Assembly: GCA_019217005.1 (NCBI GenBank)
Contig: JAHBNG010000019.1
Span: forward strand, 1 to 64,000
From: Chloroflexi bacterium TSY
GTDB taxonomy: Bacteria > Chloroflexota > Anaerolineae > Caldilineales > Caldilineaceae
DNA length: 64,000 bases
Direction: 5' to 3'
Both the position numbers and the translations under genes were made by a program. The notes under the pieces are model-generated. The model was not told where the DNA came from and searched no databases. It saw only the letters and a program-made list of their open reading frames with translations. This document shows, piece after piece, positions 56,029-64,000 of this stretch (position 1 is its first letter; each line of letters begins with the position of its first letter).

Positions 56029-56306
56029 GTTTCGGTCGGGTAGAGCCGCATGAGGGAATGCTGCGCCATATTGCAGATTAATTAAATAACTCTGGTATAG
56101 ATAGTCGAGTCCTATACCAGGATTAATTTGTTAAGTTGCAACATGGCGCGCCATACATGGTGACTCCGCGAACACAAGACACATTTTGGATCTACTGAGA
56201 CCATCAGACTGATCGTCTTGTCGGGCACAGATGGTGAAATGCTAATGGCTGATAGCTGACAGCTAATCGCTAAAATAGCAATATATTACCAAGCGACAAG
56301 TCTTCA

Positions 56307-56396
56307 CTTAAGAACCTATCCGAAAAGTGGTTGTGAGTCCATCCACCTTCTCGGGCGAGAATGCACCGTCACAGAACTTTTCGGATAAGCACTAAG
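56307..56396. repeat. Miniature inverted-repeat element, family B, copy 3
   Basis: AACCTATCCGAAAAGTGGTT and CAGAACTTTTCGGATAAGCAC are the ends, in the opposite orientation to the other two copies. It ends 23 bp before the permease start. Confidence 0.8.
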
Positions 56397-56419
56397 TTAG
56401 GCTACCATAAGGATTTCAG

Positions 56420-57331
56420 ATGTCCGTTTTTGCCAACGCACCCCGCACCCCGTTAGAACGACGTAAATTTTTGATGGGTGTTCTCTTTGCATCGCCATGG
56501 ATCATTGGATTCCTGGCATTTACTCTCTTTCCGATTGTTTCATCTCTCTATTATAGCTTTACTCGTTATGATTTATTGCGGGACCCCGTTTTTCTTGGAT
56601 TCGATAATTATGTTAATCTCTTTTCAGATGATGAAGATTTTCGGATCGTCGTTTACAATACGTTGTGGTGGGTGATGATTAGTGCACCCTTGGGCGTCTT
56701 ATCTGCCTTTTTGATGGCTGTTCTTCTGAACACCAATATTATTGGACGTTCTTTTTTCCGTGCGGTCTTCTTCTTTCCATCGATTGTACCAGTGGTCGTC
56801 ACGGCATTTGTTTGGCAGTTTTTGCTCAACATCCAGTATGGAGCCGTCAACTCAACATTACAATATCTTGGATTCCGCACAATTCCATTTTTATCCAGTC
56901 CTGATTTTGTCAAGCCGACATTGGTGCTTGTTCACATGTGGGCACAAGGAGCGGCCATGGTGATCTTCCTGGCCACCCTACAGGATGTTCCACGTACCCT
57001 TTACGAAGCCGCAACCGTAGATGGAGCCAATGCGTTTCGGAGGCTTTGGCACATCACCATTCCCATGGTGAGTCCGGTCATTCTCTTCAATTTGGTGATG
57101 AGTTTCATTGGTGGTTTTCAATACTTTACACTTCCTTGGTTATTGACCCAAGGAGGGCCAAACAAAGCAACTGAATTCTATACCCTCTATCTCTATCGAA
57201 ACGCATTTCTCTTTTTCCGGATGGGCAAGGCATCTGCTTTGGCCTGGATTCTGTTTATGATGATCATGTTATTTACATTTCTGATTTTCCGATCTTCTGG
57301 GCGACATGTCTATTATGCTGGGGGGAAATAA
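56420..57331 (+). CDS. Carbohydrate ABC transporter permease (MalF type)
   Basis: 303 aa, six hydrophobic segments; AAGGA precedes ATG 56420. The docking loop reads TLYEAATVDGANAFRRLWHI. Works with the MalG-type permease that starts 3 bp after its stop and with the binding protein at 54552. Its promoter region has been remodelled by a family B element. Confidence 0.93.
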   Translation: MSVFANAPRTPLERRKFLMGVLFASPWIIGFLAFTLFPIVSSLYYSFTRYDLLRDPVFLGFDNYVNLFSDDEDFRIVVYNTLWWVMISAPLGVLSAFLMAVLLNTNIIGRSFFRAVFFFPSIVPVVVTAFVWQFLLNIQYGAVNSTLQYLGFRTIPFLSSPDFVKPTLVLVHMWAQGAAMVIFLATLQDVPRTLYEAATVDGANAFRRLWHITIPMVSPVILFNLVMSFIGGFQYFTLPWLLTQGGPNKATEFYTLYLYRNAFLFFRMGKASALAWILFMMIMLFTFLIFRSSGRHVYYAGGK

Positions 57332-57334
57332 AGG

Positions 57335-58261
57335 ATGACGACCCAAACAGCCACACAGACTAGCACAACAGACCTTCAAACATCAGGGGGCATCAGCCAG
57401 TTACGTAAATTGAGCTTAACCGATTGGCTGATTGAAATTTTTAAATATTGCCTACTCATTGTTTTGGCAGTCAGTTTTGCGTTGCCCTTCTATTGGATGG
57501 TCTCATCTGCTGTCAAAAATGATGCCCAGGTCTATGTTGTCCCGCCAATCTGGTTTCCCAATCCGCAATTTTGGAACAACATCTGGGATGCTTGGACAAG
57601 CGAGAACTTCAATCTCTTTACGATCAATACGGTCTTTCGCTATGCAATCCCATTTACATTCGGCACTGTTTTGTCTTCGGCCATTGTTGCCTACTCCTTC
57701 TCTCGCATTCAATGGTGGGGGCGCAATGCTCTCTTCGCAATTGTACTAGCGACAATGATGATTCCTTGGTGGGTGCGCCTTGTTCCTCTCTTTGTGATCT
57801 TCCGAAAGCTTGGCTGGATCAATACCTTCTATCCTCTTGTCATCCCCGCCTTTTTTGGGAATGCATTTTTTATCTTCCTCCTGCGCCAATTCTTTATGAC
57901 CATTCCCAATGAACTCTCAGAGGCCGCAGTCATCGATGGTGCCAGTGAACTTCGCATCATGTTTCGCATTATCCTCCCGCTTTCCAAGCCAGCATTGGCG
58001 GTGGTTGCACTCTTTGCCTTCATGGATGCTTGGAACGACTACTTAGGACCGCTAATCTACGTAAATATCGAATCGCATTGGGTGCTTGCTTTGGGTGTGG
58101 AGCGACTACGTGGGGCAGTCTACGAAATTGGAAATAGGCAGCTTGCCTATCCTTACTTAATGGCAGTCAGTTCTTTAATTACCCTTCCCATTTTCCTCGC
58201 GTTTTTCTTTGCCCAGAGAACATTCATCGAGGGGATCTCACTATCCGGGCTAAAGGGGTAA
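57335..58261 (+). CDS. Carbohydrate ABC transporter permease (MalG type)
   Basis: 308 aa. Docking loop ELSEAAVIDGASELRIMFRI and C-terminal EGISLSGLKG typical of MalG-like subunits. The first ~35 residues are Thr/Gln-rich and cytoplasmic. Starts 3 bp after the MalF-type stop. No ATPase is encoded nearby. Confidence 0.93.
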   Translation: MTTQTATQTSTTDLQTSGGISQLRKLSLTDWLIEIFKYCLLIVLAVSFALPFYWMVSSAVKNDAQVYVVPPIWFPNPQFWNNIWDAWTSENFNLFTINTVFRYAIPFTFGTVLSSAIVAYSFSRIQWWGRNALFAIVLATMMIPWWVRLVPLFVIFRKLGWINTFYPLVIPAFFGNAFFIFLLRQFFMTIPNELSEAAVIDGASELRIMFRIILPLSKPALAVVALFAFMDAWNDYLGPLIYVNIESHWVLALGVERLRGAVYEIGNRQLAYPYLMAVSSLITLPIFLAFFFAQRTFIEGISLSGLKG

Positions 58262-58321
58262 GGTCCGAGTGCAGTTGACTTCAATAACCGTGTTTTCATA
58301 TAGAGCTCAGTTGCAGAAATT

Positions 58322-59110
58322 GTGCTACCTGATTACCCGTCAATCTTTTGGTTGACTGCCACTTTGGCGTTGATACTTATCGGTATTGGCAAGGCTGGCT
58401 TTGGTGGAGGCGTTGGATTGGTGGCGGTCCCGCTCATGGCACTAACAATCCCGGTGGCAGATGCTGTGGCATTGATGCTGCCTCTGCTGATGATTATGGA
58501 TATCTTTTCCATCCAACACTATTATACCCTGTTTAACCAACGGATCATTTTTACAATGATCCCAGGCGCCGTCGTTGGCATCATGCTCGGTGGTCTCTAT
58601 TTTCATCAATTCAGTGCCGATGAACGTACGATGCGTATGGGTATTGGGATTCTTGCCCTTGCATTTGTCCTCTTTCAAGCGAGTCGGGCTCTCATCTTTG
58701 GACGCCTGACCAAAAGCAATCCTTCTCCCATCATTGGAGTGATCATGGGTGGGATTTCAGGATTTACTTCTACTTTGGCACACGCGGGTGGACCACCAGC
58801 TTCTATCTACATTTTGCCTCAACAATTACCGCGCCAGGGGTTTGTTGGAACAACGGTGGTCTTCTTCTTTCTTGTCAACTGGATCAAAATGATTCCCTAT
58901 AGTTACTTGGGATTGTTTCAGGTTGGAGATCTACTCACGATCTTGATACTTTGCCCAATTTGTTATCTCGGCGTACGTTTAGGCATCTATTTAAATGGAC
59001 GTGTTGATGAGCAGTGGTTCAACCGCATCGTCTATACACTCCTCTTTCTGACAGGATTGCAACTTGCATCAGGTCGAAATTTGCACGATTTGTTTACCAT
59101 ATCCTTGTAG
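58322..59110 (+). CDS. TauE/SafE (TSUP) family anion exporter
   Basis: 262 aa, about eight hydrophobic segments. GKAGFGGGVGLVAVPLMALT is the first conserved TSUP half-motif and GGISGFTSTLAHAGGPPASI the second. Members export sulfite, sulfonates or related anions (family knowledge). Start GTG 58322, 60 bp after the permease gene and in the same direction, so it may be co-transcribed. Placement after a sugar importer is compatible with catabolism of a sulfonated sugar, but other TSUP substrates are possible. Confidence 0.85.
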   Translation: MLPDYPSIFWLTATLALILIGIGKAGFGGGVGLVAVPLMALTIPVADAVALMLPLLMIMDIFSIQHYYTLFNQRIIFTMIPGAVVGIMLGGLYFHQFSADERTMRMGIGILALAFVLFQASRALIFGRLTKSNPSPIIGVIMGGISGFTSTLAHAGGPPASIYILPQQLPRQGFVGTTVVFFFLVNWIKMIPYSYLGLFQVGDLLTILILCPICYLGVRLGIYLNGRVDEQWFNRIVYTLLFLTGLQLASGRNLHDLFTISL

Positions 59111-59117
59111 ACCATGT

Positions 59118-59183
59118 ATAGCTGTCAGCCAATAGCTGATAGCTGACAGCCGGTGGCTGACGGCTGATAGTTGATGGCTAAAC
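59118..59183. repeat. AGCTGATAGCTGACAGC-type repeat stretch
   Basis: Degenerate tandem units of TAGCTGATAGCTGACAGC and GGCTGACGGCTGATAG. Shorter stretches are at 55950-55980 and 56239-56271. Irregular units without spacers, so not CRISPR. Confidence 0.65.
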
Positions 59184-59225
59184 AGTAACCACCATTCATA
59201 CTACATTACCCAGGAGTAAACAGAT

Positions 59226-60518
59226 ATGACCTTCGAAACTGCCTTCACAATGGACACTTCCAGCATCAAGTTTGGCCCAGGCGTTACGCGTGAGGTTGGC
59301 TGGGATATGAAATCTCTAGGCGCCAAACGCGTGATGGTCGTGACCGATCCACACGTCGCAAAACTTGAGCCAGTGGGAATTACGTTGGAAGCATTGCGAA
59401 GCGAAGGCATTGACGCCGTGTTGTTCGACCAGACACGAGTTGAACCAACAGATGAGTCATTGAAGGAAGCGATTCAGTTTGCCACGGAGGGGAACTTTGA
59501 TGGATATGTTGGCGTTGGGGGCGGCTCATCCATTGACACAGCCAAAGCGGCCAATCTCTATACCACTCACCCAGCCGACTTCTTGGCCTATGTGAATGCA
59601 CCCATTGGAGAAGGGCGTCCGGTACCTGGCCCGTTGAAACCCTTGATAGGCATCCCAACAACCGCTGGAACCGGCAGCGAAACGACTGGTGTTGCTATAT
59701 TTGACCTCCTTGAGATGCATGCAAAAACCGGCATCTCGCATAGAGCGTTACGCCCTGTCATGGGCATTATTGATCCCCACAACACACGCACTCTGCCCAA
59801 AATGGTGGCAGCGGCTTGTGGCTTGGACGTTTTGTGCCATGCGTTGGAGTCGTTGACAAATCTACCCTACAGCCAGCGCCCAGCACCTGACCATCCACGG
59901 ATGAGACCAGCCTACCAAGGGTCAAATCCGATCAGCCACATCTGGGCTTCTCGCGCCATCGAGATGACGTCCAAATACATTGTCCGGGCAGTAGACGATC
60001 CGGAGGATGACGAGGCCCGTGGGGAGATGCTGCTGGCAGCAGCCATTGCAGGCGTTGGTTTTGGCAATGCGGGTGTCCATCTGCCCCATGGGATGTCTTA
60101 CCCTGTATCGGGTATGGTGCGCGAGTATGTTCCTCCAGGGTACCCAAATACGCATCCAATTATTCCGCATGGCATGTCAGTTATTCTCAATGCCCCCGCC
60201 GTTTTTCGCTTTACTGGTTCAACAAATCCCGAATTACATCTCTATGCGGCGAGTCTGATGAATGTAGATATCTCTGATGCCGCGCCAGAGGATGCGGGCG
60301 ATGTCTTGGCGGATGCCATCATCGACATTATGCAAAAAACTGGCATGCCCAATGGATTAGCCGCAGTCGGCTATGATCCAACTGATGTGGACAAATTGGT
60401 AGAAGGAACGCTCCCCCAGCATCGTGTGACCAAACTCTCCCCTCGCCCAGCAGGTGCGGAAGAATTGACGCAGCTTTTCCTCAATTCAATGAAGATATGG
60501 GATTCGTCAGAAGTATGA
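59226..60518 (+). CDS. Iron-containing alcohol dehydrogenase, hydroxyacid-oxoacid transhydrogenase-like
   Basis: 430 aa, ATG 59226 with CAGGAGTAAACAG upstream. GVGGGSSIDTAKAANLYTTHP binds NAD(P), IPTTAGTGSETTGVAIFD and the metal ligands in DVLCHALESLTN, HLPHGMSYPV and IIPHGMSVIL are all present. The sequence is very close in pattern to ADHFE1-type hydroxyacid-oxoacid transhydrogenases, which couple oxidation of 4-hydroxybutyrate-like acids to reduction of 2-oxoglutarate. Could oxidise a product of the sugar taken up by the neighbouring importer (inference). Confidence 0.9.
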   Translation: MTFETAFTMDTSSIKFGPGVTREVGWDMKSLGAKRVMVVTDPHVAKLEPVGITLEALRSEGIDAVLFDQTRVEPTDESLKEAIQFATEGNFDGYVGVGGGSSIDTAKAANLYTTHPADFLAYVNAPIGEGRPVPGPLKPLIGIPTTAGTGSETTGVAIFDLLEMHAKTGISHRALRPVMGIIDPHNTRTLPKMVAAACGLDVLCHALESLTNLPYSQRPAPDHPRMRPAYQGSNPISHIWASRAIEMTSKYIVRAVDDPEDDEARGEMLLAAAIAGVGFGNAGVHLPHGMSYPVSGMVREYVPPGYPNTHPIIPHGMSVILNAPAVFRFTGSTNPELHLYAASLMNVDISDAAPEDAGDVLADAIIDIMQKTGMPNGLAAVGYDPTDVDKLVEGTLPQHRVTKLSPRPAGAEELTQLFLNSMKIWDSSEV

Positions 60519-60526
60519 AAAGTGGT

Positions 60527-60555
60527 TTGACAGAGCTTCGTGTCTACTGTATAAT
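60527..60555 (+). promoter_or_regulatory. Strong sigma-70 promoter
   Basis: TTGACA (60527-60532), 17-nt spacer, TATAAT (60550-60555), both perfect consensus. Followed by ATCATATATCATATATAAT, an imperfect inverted/direct repeat that could be an operator. It points at the frame starting at 60596. Confidence 0.75.
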
Positions 60556-60595
60556 TTGAATCATATATCATATATAATGTTATTTTAAGTCAATC

Positions 60596-60916
60596 ATGGT
60601 TTTACCTGAACGACAACAAAATGGCTCTATCCAAGAGAGTCATTTACCAGCGCCAGTCAGCCATACTCATAATCGTAAAATTGTGGCTGTTTTTGTTGTG
60701 ACTCCTTCACCTGTTTCAGCGCCCATCGGCGGCGCGCCGCTTGTGACCACTCGAACCTTCCACGAATTAGCGAAAAACGAAATGAATGTGATTCGTCGGA
60801 GTATCGGACTGCGTCATCGAAGCCCAAGCTCCCCAATCAAGTGCTATGTTTCTCATCGACATCGGCATTCTCACGTTGACCAACAGATAGCTGGTCAACG
60901 TGTTGGTACCTATTAG
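60596..60916 (+). CDS. Hypothetical protein behind a consensus promoter
   Basis: 106 aa from ATG 60596. The residues (RKIVAVFVVTPSPVSAPIGG, then RRSIGLRHRSPSSP) resemble no family known to me. The main support is the consensus promoter 41 bp upstream. It could be a decayed regulator gene. Its 3' end contains the inverted repeat CACGTTGACCA...TGGTCAACGTG at 60872-60902. The stretch 60917-61184 after it holds no gene. Confidence 0.35.
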   Translation: MVLPERQQNGSIQESHLPAPVSHTHNRKIVAVFVVTPSPVSAPIGGAPLVTTRTFHELAKNEMNVIRRSIGLRHRSPSSPIKCYVSHRHRHSHVDQQIAGQRVGTY

Positions 60917-61184
60917 GTGCTAAGCTAATCAGACAGTTGGACAGCACAATATCGTCAGACATAAGCATTGCAAATGAGTATGGCTGACTGGCATATTTTC
61001 TCGTATTCTATCTCAGCATCGATGCTGATAGTCCCCTCTCCAAATAGCTTCTTCGCAAATCTACATCGGGCTTTCCTCACTTGTCTTTCTCTGTAAGTTT
61101 TCGTGCTTCCCTAGCGGTCTCTGTGAAACCTCAGTGCAACTCCGCGATACTATTTTGGTTGCAGCCTGTGGTCCGTACTATGTT

Positions 61185-62093
61185 CTACGCCTGCTGTTTC
61201 TCTTTGGCTGCTGCGATGTGTCGTGCAATCACATCGGCAAACCGCGTCTCGCTATTATCCTGCGGTTCATAACCGATTATCTTTCGAGCATTAGCGATGC
61301 TCCAAAAGGCATGGGGGTTATTGCTGATGCCATAGAAGATTTGGAAGGGAACGCCACGTTCATCGCGAATGTCTTGCGTCTCGATGCTCTTGACAAAGAG
61401 CTGTTGCATGTCGCGTTCGCTCAGATAGACCCCCAAAGCACGACGCATACAGCGCAAATCTCCCAATTCACAGCTCGACACATCCGTTTCGCGTGGTCCG
61501 CCAATGCGAATTTGGACATTTTCTAGTTGCTGACCCGTAGCTGGAGCAGTGCCGCTGGCAAATTGTGCTGAAGCTCGTGCTTGTTTGCCAACAGCAAAGA
61601 CAAATCCTAAATGTTCGTAGGTCTCTTTTGCCCAGCCATAATAATTATCGGAAAGTGCTCGGCCGTTTGGATCCACATAATCCCAAGAGCCATCTAGAAT
61701 TAATGGTTCATAATAATCAGCTGCGTGATTTGAGCTCGCCACGACCACTCGCCGCACTCCTTCTTCCAATGATGTCTGATAGATGTTGTAAGCCATCTGA
61801 ACATTGGAAAATTCATTCCAAAAACGCTTCTCGGGATCATTTCGTTCGTTCGGGTTTGTATTCCCCACAAAAGCAAAATGAACCACTGCATCCGCTCCAG
61901 AGAAGTAATGGCGATAACTATCTCGGTTGCGATCCACGAGATCGGTTACATGGACATTGGGGAGTTCTGCACCAGCCCGATTGGTCGTTCGAACATCCAG
62001 TAATGTGCAATCATATCGTTCAAGTAGGACAGGCAACACCTGGCCTGCAATTTTGCCACAGGCCCCAGTTACAACAACTTTCGATTTGGTCAT
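61185..62093 (-). CDS. NAD-dependent epimerase/dehydratase-type SDR
   Basis: 302 aa. Rossmann start KVVVTGACGKIAGQVLPVLL and active-site-like DNYYGWAKETYEHLG (YxxxK). SSNHAADYYEPL precedes it. The overall pattern resembles uronate dehydrogenase-like extended SDRs, which oxidise an aldose or uronate at C1. ATG 62093 lies 4 bp after the ETF alpha stop, so the two genes are probably co-transcribed. Confidence 0.87.
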   Translation of the reverse strand: MTKSKVVVTGACGKIAGQVLPVLLERYDCTLLDVRTTNRAGAELPNVHVTDLVDRNRDSYRHYFSGADAVVHFAFVGNTNPNERNDPEKRFWNEFSNVQMAYNIYQTSLEEGVRRVVVASSNHAADYYEPLILDGSWDYVDPNGRALSDNYYGWAKETYEHLGFVFAVGKQARASAQFASGTAPATGQQLENVQIRIGGPRETDVSSCELGDLRCMRRALGVYLSERDMQQLFVKSIETQDIRDERGVPFQIFYGISNNPHAFWSIANARKIIGYEPQDNSETRFADVIARHIAAAKEKQQA

Positions 62094-62097
62094 GATT

Positions 62098-63081
62098 TTA
62101 CGCCCTTAATCGTTTTTGCATCTCATTTGTCAGTGCGGGCACCATTTTATAGAGATCTTCTACAACTCCATACTTCGCCCGTTCAAAGATAGGTGCATCT
62201 GGATCCTTGTTGATCGCCACGATCACCTTGCTGGTACCCATTCCAGCCAGATGCTGAATTGCCCCGCTAATCCCACAAGCAATATAGAGATCCGGGCTAA
62301 CCGTTTTACCTGTTTGACCAACCTGATGCTTATAGGGGATATAGCCGGCATCGACTGCGGCGCGGCTCGCACCAACTGCTGCCCCCAAGATTTTTGCCAG
62401 GTCGGCGACCAGTTGAAAACCCAATTCAGGATCTTGAGCAACGCCCCGCCCGCCGGAGACGATTAGGTTGGCATCGGTCAACGAGATTTCACCTGTATCG
62501 GTACTACTTGTCGCTACGACCGTTATGGTGGGGATCTCATTGTTCAACGATACGGCGAATGGCTGAATCGAACCAGTTGTGGCTCCGGTTTCGGGCATGG
62601 AAAAGGTGCGAGGGCGCACGCTGGCAAATTGTTTGTCTGTGCTAAAGGTCACATCGGTCAAAATATTGCCAGAGTAGACTGTCCGCGTGGCGACCAGTTT
62701 CCCATCCTCGACACGTAAATCAGTTGCATCTGACGCGAGACCTGCTCCGAGATCGCATGCTGCTGCCGCACTTAGCTCTCGACCGCGAATGGTTGCGCTC
62801 ATCAGGACAATTTGGGAGTCGGTTTCGCTGATTGCTTGTTTCAACACGTCAACATATATACCCATCCGATAAGTTGCCAACGCATCGTCCTGTGCGTTAA
62901 GCACCGAATCCGCCCCATATCCAACCGCAGCCTCTGCAGCTGCCCCATTGTCATCACCCATAACGAGCGCAACCAGTGAGCTCTCTAACTTATTTGCTAG
63001 TTCACGCCCTTTGCCCAATACTTCCCAGCAGCTCGCTACAGCATCACCGTCAGATTGTTCAATCCATACTAAAACCGACAT
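62098..63081 (-). CDS. etfA: Electron transfer flavoprotein, alpha subunit
   Basis: 327 aa, ATG 63081 after GATGGGAGAAAAAG. FAD-binding C-terminal domain: [42 protein letters not shown] (positions about 205-245) with [20 protein letters not shown] and [20 protein letters not shown]. It accepts electrons from acyl-CoA or related dehydrogenases and passes them to the membrane quinone pool. The beta subunit gene normally lies upstream but is not adjacent here; a family D repeat and an unrelated gene occupy that position, suggesting rearrangement. Confidence 0.93.
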   Translation of the reverse strand: MSVLVWIEQSDGDAVASCWEVLGKGRELANKLESSLVALVMGDDNGAAAEAAVGYGADSVLNAQDDALATYRMGIYVDVLKQAISETDSQIVLMSATIRGRELSAAAACDLGAGLASDATDLRVEDGKLVATRTVYSGNILTDVTFSTDKQFASVRPRTFSMPETGATTGSIQPFAVSLNNEIPTITVVATSSTDTGEISLTDANLIVSGGRGVAQDPELGFQLVADLAKILGAAVGASRAAVDAGYIPYKHQVGQTGKTVSPDLYIACGISGAIQHLAGMGTSKVIVAINKDPDAPIFERAKYGVVEDLYKMVPALTNEMQKRLRA

Positions 63082-63101
63082 CTTTTTCTCCCATCATAGT
63101 C

Positions 63102-63181
63102 GGTGGTATCCCAAAATGTGTGTAAATTCGCTTTTTCTTTGAGAGACCAAGCGACTTTTACACAATTTGTGGTATACCACC
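63102..63181. repeat. Miniature inverted-repeat element, family D, copy 2 (80 bp)
   Basis: GGTGGTATCCCAAAATGTGT and CACAATTTGTGGTATACCACC are the ends. Same length as 53893-53972. It fills the gap between etfA and the next gene. Confidence 0.85.
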
Positions 63182-64000
63182 TCATAGTCTATAGTGTTCA
63201 TCAATCTCTGCTTGGTAAGTGGAGATCTCTCCAGACAGCATTTCGTCCAATCGGACGCGACGACCCAATACAGACGATTCTAGCATGGCAAAGGCGCAAG
63301 CAAGATCATGTAATCCTTCACGTCCGCTCGTCTCTGGATCGGTGCCAGATTCGATTGAGCGCAACCAATCCAACTGCTGGATGGCATAAGGATCCGTCAG
63401 GCCGAGAGGAAAGAATTGTTTGCGTTCATCATCCGATAAATCACGCTCAAAACGTTCGACAACAGGTTCACGATGGCCATCGTCGTCGATCAGTTCTCCA
63501 CCTTTGATACAACCCTTACTGCCATAGAAGGCTGGTGCACCAGGAATCGCTAATTCCTCACCGTGTCCAGCCCAGGACCAGAGGAGTTGAGCGACTGCTT
63601 CATTTTCGAAGCCAGCAACGGCCAAATATGTGTCATCCACATTGGCAGGTGTACTACCGCGAACGTTTCCTTGCGTATCCTGCAAGCTGCGTACCGGTTC
63701 AAAGGTCTTGGCAACCCCACTCCAAGCAACTTCGCCAAAGATGTAGCGCAGTAGATGAAATTGATGTACACTAATGTCAATCGAGCCACCACCTCCACCA
63801 AGCAGTTTGTCGCCGCCACGGCGTTTCGGCGACAACCTTATTTGGGGACCAGAGTCCACCAAGCGAACCAACCAGCGCCATTTGTGGCTCGCCGATCAAA
63901 CCGTTGCGAACTGCCCAACCAGCTGCCCGCGTGAATTGTCCTTGCCGTACATTTTCAAATGTACCGAGGGTGAGTCCATTTTTTCGCGCTCCATTCACCA
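63182..64000 (-). pseudogene. Gfo/Idh/MocA oxidoreductase, frameshifted, 5' end outside window
   Basis: The C-terminal part (LLGGGGGSIDISVHQFHLLRY, catalytic-region Asp/His pattern, ending EIDEHYRL at 63182) and the preceding part (GWAVRNGLIGEPQMALVGSL) are in different frames. One extra G in GGCGGC near 63820 separates them: removing it gives TPWRDKLLGGG. The N-terminal Rossmann part lies beyond the right edge. Probably a sugar dehydrogenase of the same group as 9548-10606. Broken as sequenced. Confidence 0.8.

Larger units (their letters stand above)
55926..56419. other. Repeat-packed gap inside the sugar importer locus
   Basis: Separates the binding protein from its permeases. Contains AGCTATTAGCTGTTAGC-type repeats (55950-55980 and 56239-56271), the unoccupied recombinase target (56012-56028) with family R sequence, an ATTAATTAAA/CAGGATTAATTTG inverted pair, a solo family A end (GGATCTACTG near 56190) and a family B element. 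No gene. Confidence 0.6.

Noticed and set aside
59118..59183. AGCTGATAGC-type repeats considered as a CRISPR remnant
   Set aside because: Units are irregular, lack spacers of even length and no cas gene is near; similar stretches occur twice in another gap.

Overview
The window looks like a chromosomal segment of a Chloroflexota bacterium, probably Anaerolineae (Caldilinea-like). This is inferred from gene style, not from any marker gene. The signs are a large MalT/LuxR-type ATPase regulator, many binding-protein-dependent ABC importers without their own ATPases, Tat-type lipoprotein binding proteins, and a secreted protein ending in a Pro/Thr linker plus FLPLVQR. There is no rRNA, CRISPR array or phage module. 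One tRNA-Leu(GAG) gene is present.

Layout. 1-1.8 kb: an AAA ATPase running off the left edge. 2.3-3.8 kb: a decayed IS4-like element (copy 1) inserted inside a 215-bp miniature element. 4-5 kb: a fatty-acid hydroxylase-type membrane enzyme. 5.2-8.4 kb: a sugar ABC importer (minus strand). 8.4-9.5 kb: non-coding and repeat-rich, with a 139-bp mini-element. 9.5-12.5 kb: a Gfo/Idh oxidoreductase and a ThDP enzyme. 12.8-14.6 kb: an alcohol dehydrogenase remnant cut by IS copy 2. 15-21.2 kb: a small membrane protein, a secreted sialidase-like protein, a MalT-like regulator and a zinc ribbon, the last three frameshifted. 21.5-22.7 kb: an IS110-family element. 23-28.4 kb: a hydrolase, a VOC protein and a minus-strand cluster of a propeller, a methyltransferase fragment, a PTPS-like protein, an MDR dehydrogenase and a RibD-type reductase. 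28.7 kb: tRNA-Leu. 29-34.5 kb: small stress/accessory genes, including two ArsR + AHSA1/SRPBCC pairs in opposite orientations. 34.7-37 kb: a broken Fur-family gene and a Zn/Mn ABC transporter. 37.2-40.6 kb: a homocysteine methyltransferase-like enzyme, two VOC proteins, a P-loop kinase and a methyltransferase. 41.1-43.2 kb: a self-contained element coding for a 673-aa protein with two complete tyrosine-recombinase domains. 43.26-47 kb: a cobalamin riboswitch with terminator and a BtuFCD-like importer. 47.3 kb: a PhyH dioxygenase. 48.1-49.6 kb: IS copy 3. 49.8-53.7 kb: a peptide-type ABC importer. 54.5-60.5 kb: a second sugar importer, a TauE/SafE-type exporter and a hydroxyacid-oxoacid transhydrogenase. 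61.2-64 kb: an SDR dehydrogenase, ETF alpha and a frameshifted Gfo/Idh gene running off the right edge.

The most interesting system is the double tyrosine-recombinase element. Its ends form 13-bp inverted arms around a 6-bp TCTCTA core. The same ends bound a 139-bp non-autonomous derivative at 8.7 kb, and an apparently unoccupied target is present at 56.0 kb. Other unusual themes are at least six families of miniature inverted-repeat elements, several promoters whose predicted start site falls on the start codon (leaderless transcripts), and many small frameshifts lying at short direct repeats. The frameshifts could reflect real decay or consensus errors in the assembly.
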